Of a DNA stretch of 64,000 bases, positions 60,228-64,000 are shown in pieces. The position numbers and the translations under genes are program-made. Within the stretch, counting starts at the first letter, position 1; each line of letters begins with the position of its first letter. The DNA is from Halictus rubicundus (Eukaryota; Arthropoda; Insecta; Hymenoptera; Halictidae). Below the pieces are notes generated by a model, which was not told where the DNA came from, searched no databases, and saw nothing but the letters and a program-made list of their open reading frames with translations. The stretch is from assembly GCF_050948215.1 (NCBI RefSeq), contig NC_135163.1:4154001-4218000 (forward strand), written 5' to 3'.

Positions 60228-63200
60228 ATGGATAGTTTAGAATATGAGACTGTAAGAAATATGACACTCTTGTTTTTCTTCGAACTTCTTGTGGACAAGG
60301 GTGGACCACGTACATTGCATGATTTGAGCTGCCAGTTTGGAGCTAAGGGATTCACAAAAGAAATGCGTCAAATAGCTGGTGGATCTCAAAGTGGCCTTAA
60401 AAAGTTTTTAGCTCAATATCCAATGCTTTTTGTTATTAATGGCGATTACGTATCTGTAAATACTTTTCAACAAATTGCTGAGGAAGAAAATGGATGTAAA
60501 TTGGGCAGTAAACGTGATTATGCACGAGAGGCTGTAGAATATTTTACAAATAAATTAATGCAATATGGAGTTGGTACAGAGGTGCCAATTAGTAGCCTTT
60601 TGGGACATCGATCTCAGGCTTCTCCAGAAGTTAGACATATTTCTGGACAACATTATAAGAAATTTAGAGATTTTCTTTTGAAGTATCCAGATGATTTTAT
60701 AGTTACTGAGGATAATGTGATGTTAAAGCAATATGAAGGCATGAAGGCAGAGCCTGTATTGAAAATGGAACATAAAATACCTTTTTGTATAACTGCTACT
60801 AAGGAATTTTTGGATTTTCTTTGTGAGTGTATTGAACAAAAAGGTCCAATTCTTCTTGATCAAATGGTCAATATGATTCAGAACAAATTTTCTAATGAAG
60901 ATGTGACTTCCTTATTTACGGCACCCCATGATGTGCGTTTATTTCTAAAAATGTATCCAGACGCATTTCATGTTCAAAGTGATTTGGTGACATTAGTTGG
61001 GAGACCAAAGTTTTCTGTAGTAGAAGGAAAAATAAAAACTGAAAACATTAATTCTGTGCGAAATCAAAATAGTACTTCAAGTCAAATAAATATGCATCAG
61101 TCTGTACAGTCAAACAATGACACAGAAACATTACAGCCATCGCTTGATTCAGATCCTATTATCGCTAATCCATTGAGCGAAGCTAACTCTGTACAGAATT
61201 CTTATTCTCAATTAAATGAAAGCAATAATAATTCTCCTCCAGTAAGTTTGCAGCAGCAAACTTTAAAGCAAAGAATAAATACGCTTGTAATGAAGACCTT
61301 GGCAGACAATACAGAAAAAGATCGCAGTTTGCAGGTTGCACAAATGGGAGATGCATGGAAATTGAAAATACTGCAACAGACTAGAGTAATAGTAAATCCA
61401 AGAGAAAGTCTTCAAATTATTGACGATATAATAAATCCTCGTAAACCACCACCAGATGGTAAAATTGTTGTATCAATGGATTGTGAAGGCATTAATTTAG
61501 GAATTAAAGGAAAATTGACACTTATACAAATTGGTACTATGTCTGGACAAGTATATGTATTTGATTTATTTACATGCCCTACTCTTGTTCAAACTGGAGG
61601 TCTTCAAAAACTTCTAGAACATCCAAATGTTATTAAAGTAAGAAATAATAATAATTTTTCGTTTTTTTTTTTGTATTTATCATTGAAATATACATTTTAT
61701 GAATACTGCACACTCTGTTTCAGGTAATTCATGATTGTAGAAATGACAGTGTCAATTTGTACACACAATTCAACATTATGTTAAACAATGTGTTTGATAC
61801 ACAGGTATTTCTTTCTTATTAAATGCCATTCAAATATTGTTACTACAATATAAAGTAATAAAAGTGTATATAGCTAATAATATAATTTGCCAATTTGTTT
61901 ATAGGCAGCTCATGCTGTACTTCAATATCAAGAAACTGGTAAACCTGTATATAAAGTTAAAAATGTTAACCTGAATACATTATGTGATCTTTATGGTGCT
62001 CCATCTAATCCATTAAAGGAACAACTGAAGAATACTTATCGTTACAATCAAAAGTATTGGTGTCGGCGTCCATTAACACGAGATATGCTTATTTATGCTA
62101 GCAGTGATGTTTCGAGCCTGGTTCCACAGATATATGTTTCCATAGCTAAGTATGATTTATTTGCTCAATATTTACAAAATATCTTTTTATTACGGTTATA
62201 TCAATGAATTGAAATCTCTTTTTAATAATATCTTTGTATTTATGAAACATCTGTTATTGATTATTATTTTTTTATCATCAGATTAATAAAACCTGAAGTA
62301 CAACCCCTTTTTGCTGAATTGTGTGAAGAGCAAATACAAATGTGCATTAAACCGGCAGACGTAAAGGCACGCAAGAAGCAACGAAAAGTGGAAATGGAAG
62401 TCGCAGATTTAAAAAAGAGAATGGAAGAAGCAACTACTAAAAATATTGTGCTGAGTAATCGTGAGATACGGCTTTTACGTTATTTGGATCTTACCGAGGA
62501 TGAGAAAGAGAAGTTGAGAGGCAGTTATAAAGTTGCTAGAAAGTTGGAGAAACTTGAAAATATGGGCCAAGATAAAGGGGATAGCAGTGATGACGATGAC
62601 GATGATAAAGTCGACGATCAATATCATAGTATGGAGAGTTACACTTCGGAAAACTCACACTCTGGTATATGTTACTTGTAATTAATGACACTGTTCCATA
62701 AATTATAATTTCCTTCTAACTAAAATCACTCTTAGTGAGCTATAGGAACCTTACAGAAATCCTTGCTGCAGGCTCTCTCAAGTTAAATGACTTAAACATG
62801 TTTTTAGTTCGACATATAAACATTTACAACAACCCTTTTTTGATTATGGGAAAATAAAATATGTGTTGGACAGCGTCACCTTTTTATTAATGTTTTCACG
62901 AATACAAATATTCGAATTTTCTTATTTAAATAGGTGGTATAATGTCACCGAGAAATACTGATACCCGCAGCCTTACGGAATCAATGCAGTTGATGGACGA
63001 AATACTTTCGGATGAACGGATGGACAGATTTGAAAAAATTGAAAAACTGGAAGCCATTCTTTCAGCAGTGACTGGTTCTGTGACGGATCAGTTTTCTTCA
63101 AGCAGTGCAGACGTATTTCCATCGAAATGTACATGTTCATGTCGAGAGAAAACTAAGAGTCCTCGAACAGATAATAATATGGGAAATAGTGTACCTTGCC

Positions 63201-63295
63201 AAACATATAGTACAGGTGATATAGTAATTACCAAAATATTTCTCACAGATGAAGAAAAGGAACATATAGATTTAATGAATTCGCCAAAAAAATAG
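60228..63295 (+). CDS. egl: Egalitarian, mRNA cargo adaptor for dynein-BicD
   Basis: Egalitarian links localising mRNAs to Bicaudal-D and dynein light chain for minus-end transport, and is needed for oocyte fate in flies. Five coding exons: 60228-61637, 61724-61804, 61905-62149, 62282-62664 and 62934-63295; 2,481 nt give 826 residues. The N-terminal part (residues 1-260) has repeated helical modules (RHISGQHYKKFRDFLLKYPDDF, APHDVRLFLKMYPDAF). The 3'-5' exonuclease domain has all DEDDy residues: D418 and E420 in SMDCEG, D474/D478 in HDCRNDS, and Y561/D565 in YASSD. A Lys/Glu-rich helix and a run of Asp follow. Near the end, PCQTYSTGDIVITKIF carries the QT core (796-797) of the dynein-light-chain site. 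The gene is divergent from Ana2. Confidence 0.96.
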
Positions 63296-64000
63296 ATAGC
63301 AGATAGCAGCTGTGCAAGTGGTAGGAATGAAGTTGCCATTACTACAATTTTTTAAATAAAAATAACGGAGGGAAGGGGTGGCAAGATATATACAAGGAAT
63401 AGTTAAAAATTGATCTATTTTACATAATTTGACAACATTGTAATCTTCGATTGCAATGAATTGAGTTTTATCCCTTGATATTGATTCATTTTTCCAAATC
63501 TGATGCTGTAGAAATCAGAATTTAGGAAAAAGTTGTTTCTTCATAACGAAGCAGTATTGTAAAATGTTTTATTTTTTAATAGAAGATTGTCTTTCTTTGC
63601 AAGGGTATAAGAAAGAATCAATCGAGTGCCTTAGCAATATATAATATATAAATGCTAATACCGTTTGTTTATGGGACAATAGAACTACTGAACGTTTTGA
63701 TGCTATTAAGGCACAAACTTTAATGATTTTTAATGATACTTATAATCATGTGAAATGACGAAATCAATTATTAAAAGATGTGATTCTTTCTAGAAAGTGC
63801 TGCATTAAAATCACTGTTTTGCTTGGTATACAAATTTAGTTTCTATATATTTATTTTTTACAAGATCTTTTAAATAAAAAAATTTAATCAAGTATATAGA
63901 ACGAAAATGTTAGTACAATGAGTACAGGTGTCTACCATAAAATTTTACACACGTAATGAATGTAATTATCTTACAGTCATACTGGTGCCAAGCCCTAATG
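63296..64000. other. egl 3' region
   Basis: AATAAA at 63355-63360 is a possible poly(A) signal. No other gene is visible before the window ends. Confidence 0.5.

Noticed and set aside
1..64000. CRISPR arrays, tRNA or rRNA genes
   Set aside because: I looked for regularly spaced repeats, B-box-like sequences and rRNA landmarks and found none that hold up.

Overview
This window looks like nuclear DNA of an insect, probably a hymenopteran. The base composition, the spliceosomal introns (many only 60-160 nt) and above all the gene set (Egalitarian, an Ana2/STIL protein, Larp4B, NPC2, eIF1 and others) are animal and insect-like. The hymenopteran placement is inferred from an AT-rich genome with a CpG-rich block at the left end, and no single feature proves it. 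Nothing in the window is prokaryotic or viral in origin.

Layout: bases 1-13,800 are gene-poor and GC/CpG-rich on the left. They hold one small two-exon gene of unknown function on the minus strand (CDS 5504-11560, with a 5.7 kb intron), several short transposon-derived elements, and a stray copy of the ribophorin I start region. From 13,900 to 30,400 there is a dense block of housekeeping genes: ribophorin I (+), a TATDN1-type DNase (+), TMEM214 (-), an NPC2-like lipid-binding protein (+), the pseudophosphatase STYX (-) and eIF1 (+). From 34,700 to 42,200 lies Larp4B (+), with a large triplet microsatellite in its longest intron. From 42,200 to 52,300 I see no convincing gene. From 52,300 to 63,300 there are UNC50 (+), Ana2/STIL (-) and Egalitarian (+).

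No operon-like logic applies. Genes are arranged in divergent pairs (TMEM214/NPC2, STYX/eIF1, Ana2/egl) and convergent pairs (TATDN1/TMEM214, NPC2/STYX, UNC50/Ana2). Themes recur by function: N-glycosylation and secretory pathway (ribophorin I, TMEM214, UNC50, NPC2), mRNA translation and transport (eIF1, Larp4B, Egalitarian) and centriole duplication (Ana2). Exon boundaries were read by eye from splice signals and reading-frame continuity; for every multi-exon model the exon phases add up to an intact frame.

The most interesting non-genic content is a set of small non-autonomous DNA transposons: a TA-flanked mariner-like family with four copies and one fragment, three hAT-like elements with 8-bp target duplications (one only 44 bp long), and two large fold-back palindromes. 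Other points worth a look are a GC-AG intron and weak start-codon context in eIF1, and the duplicated ribophorin I signal-peptide segment bounded by 17-nt direct repeats. I did not find anything I would call a wholly new biological system.
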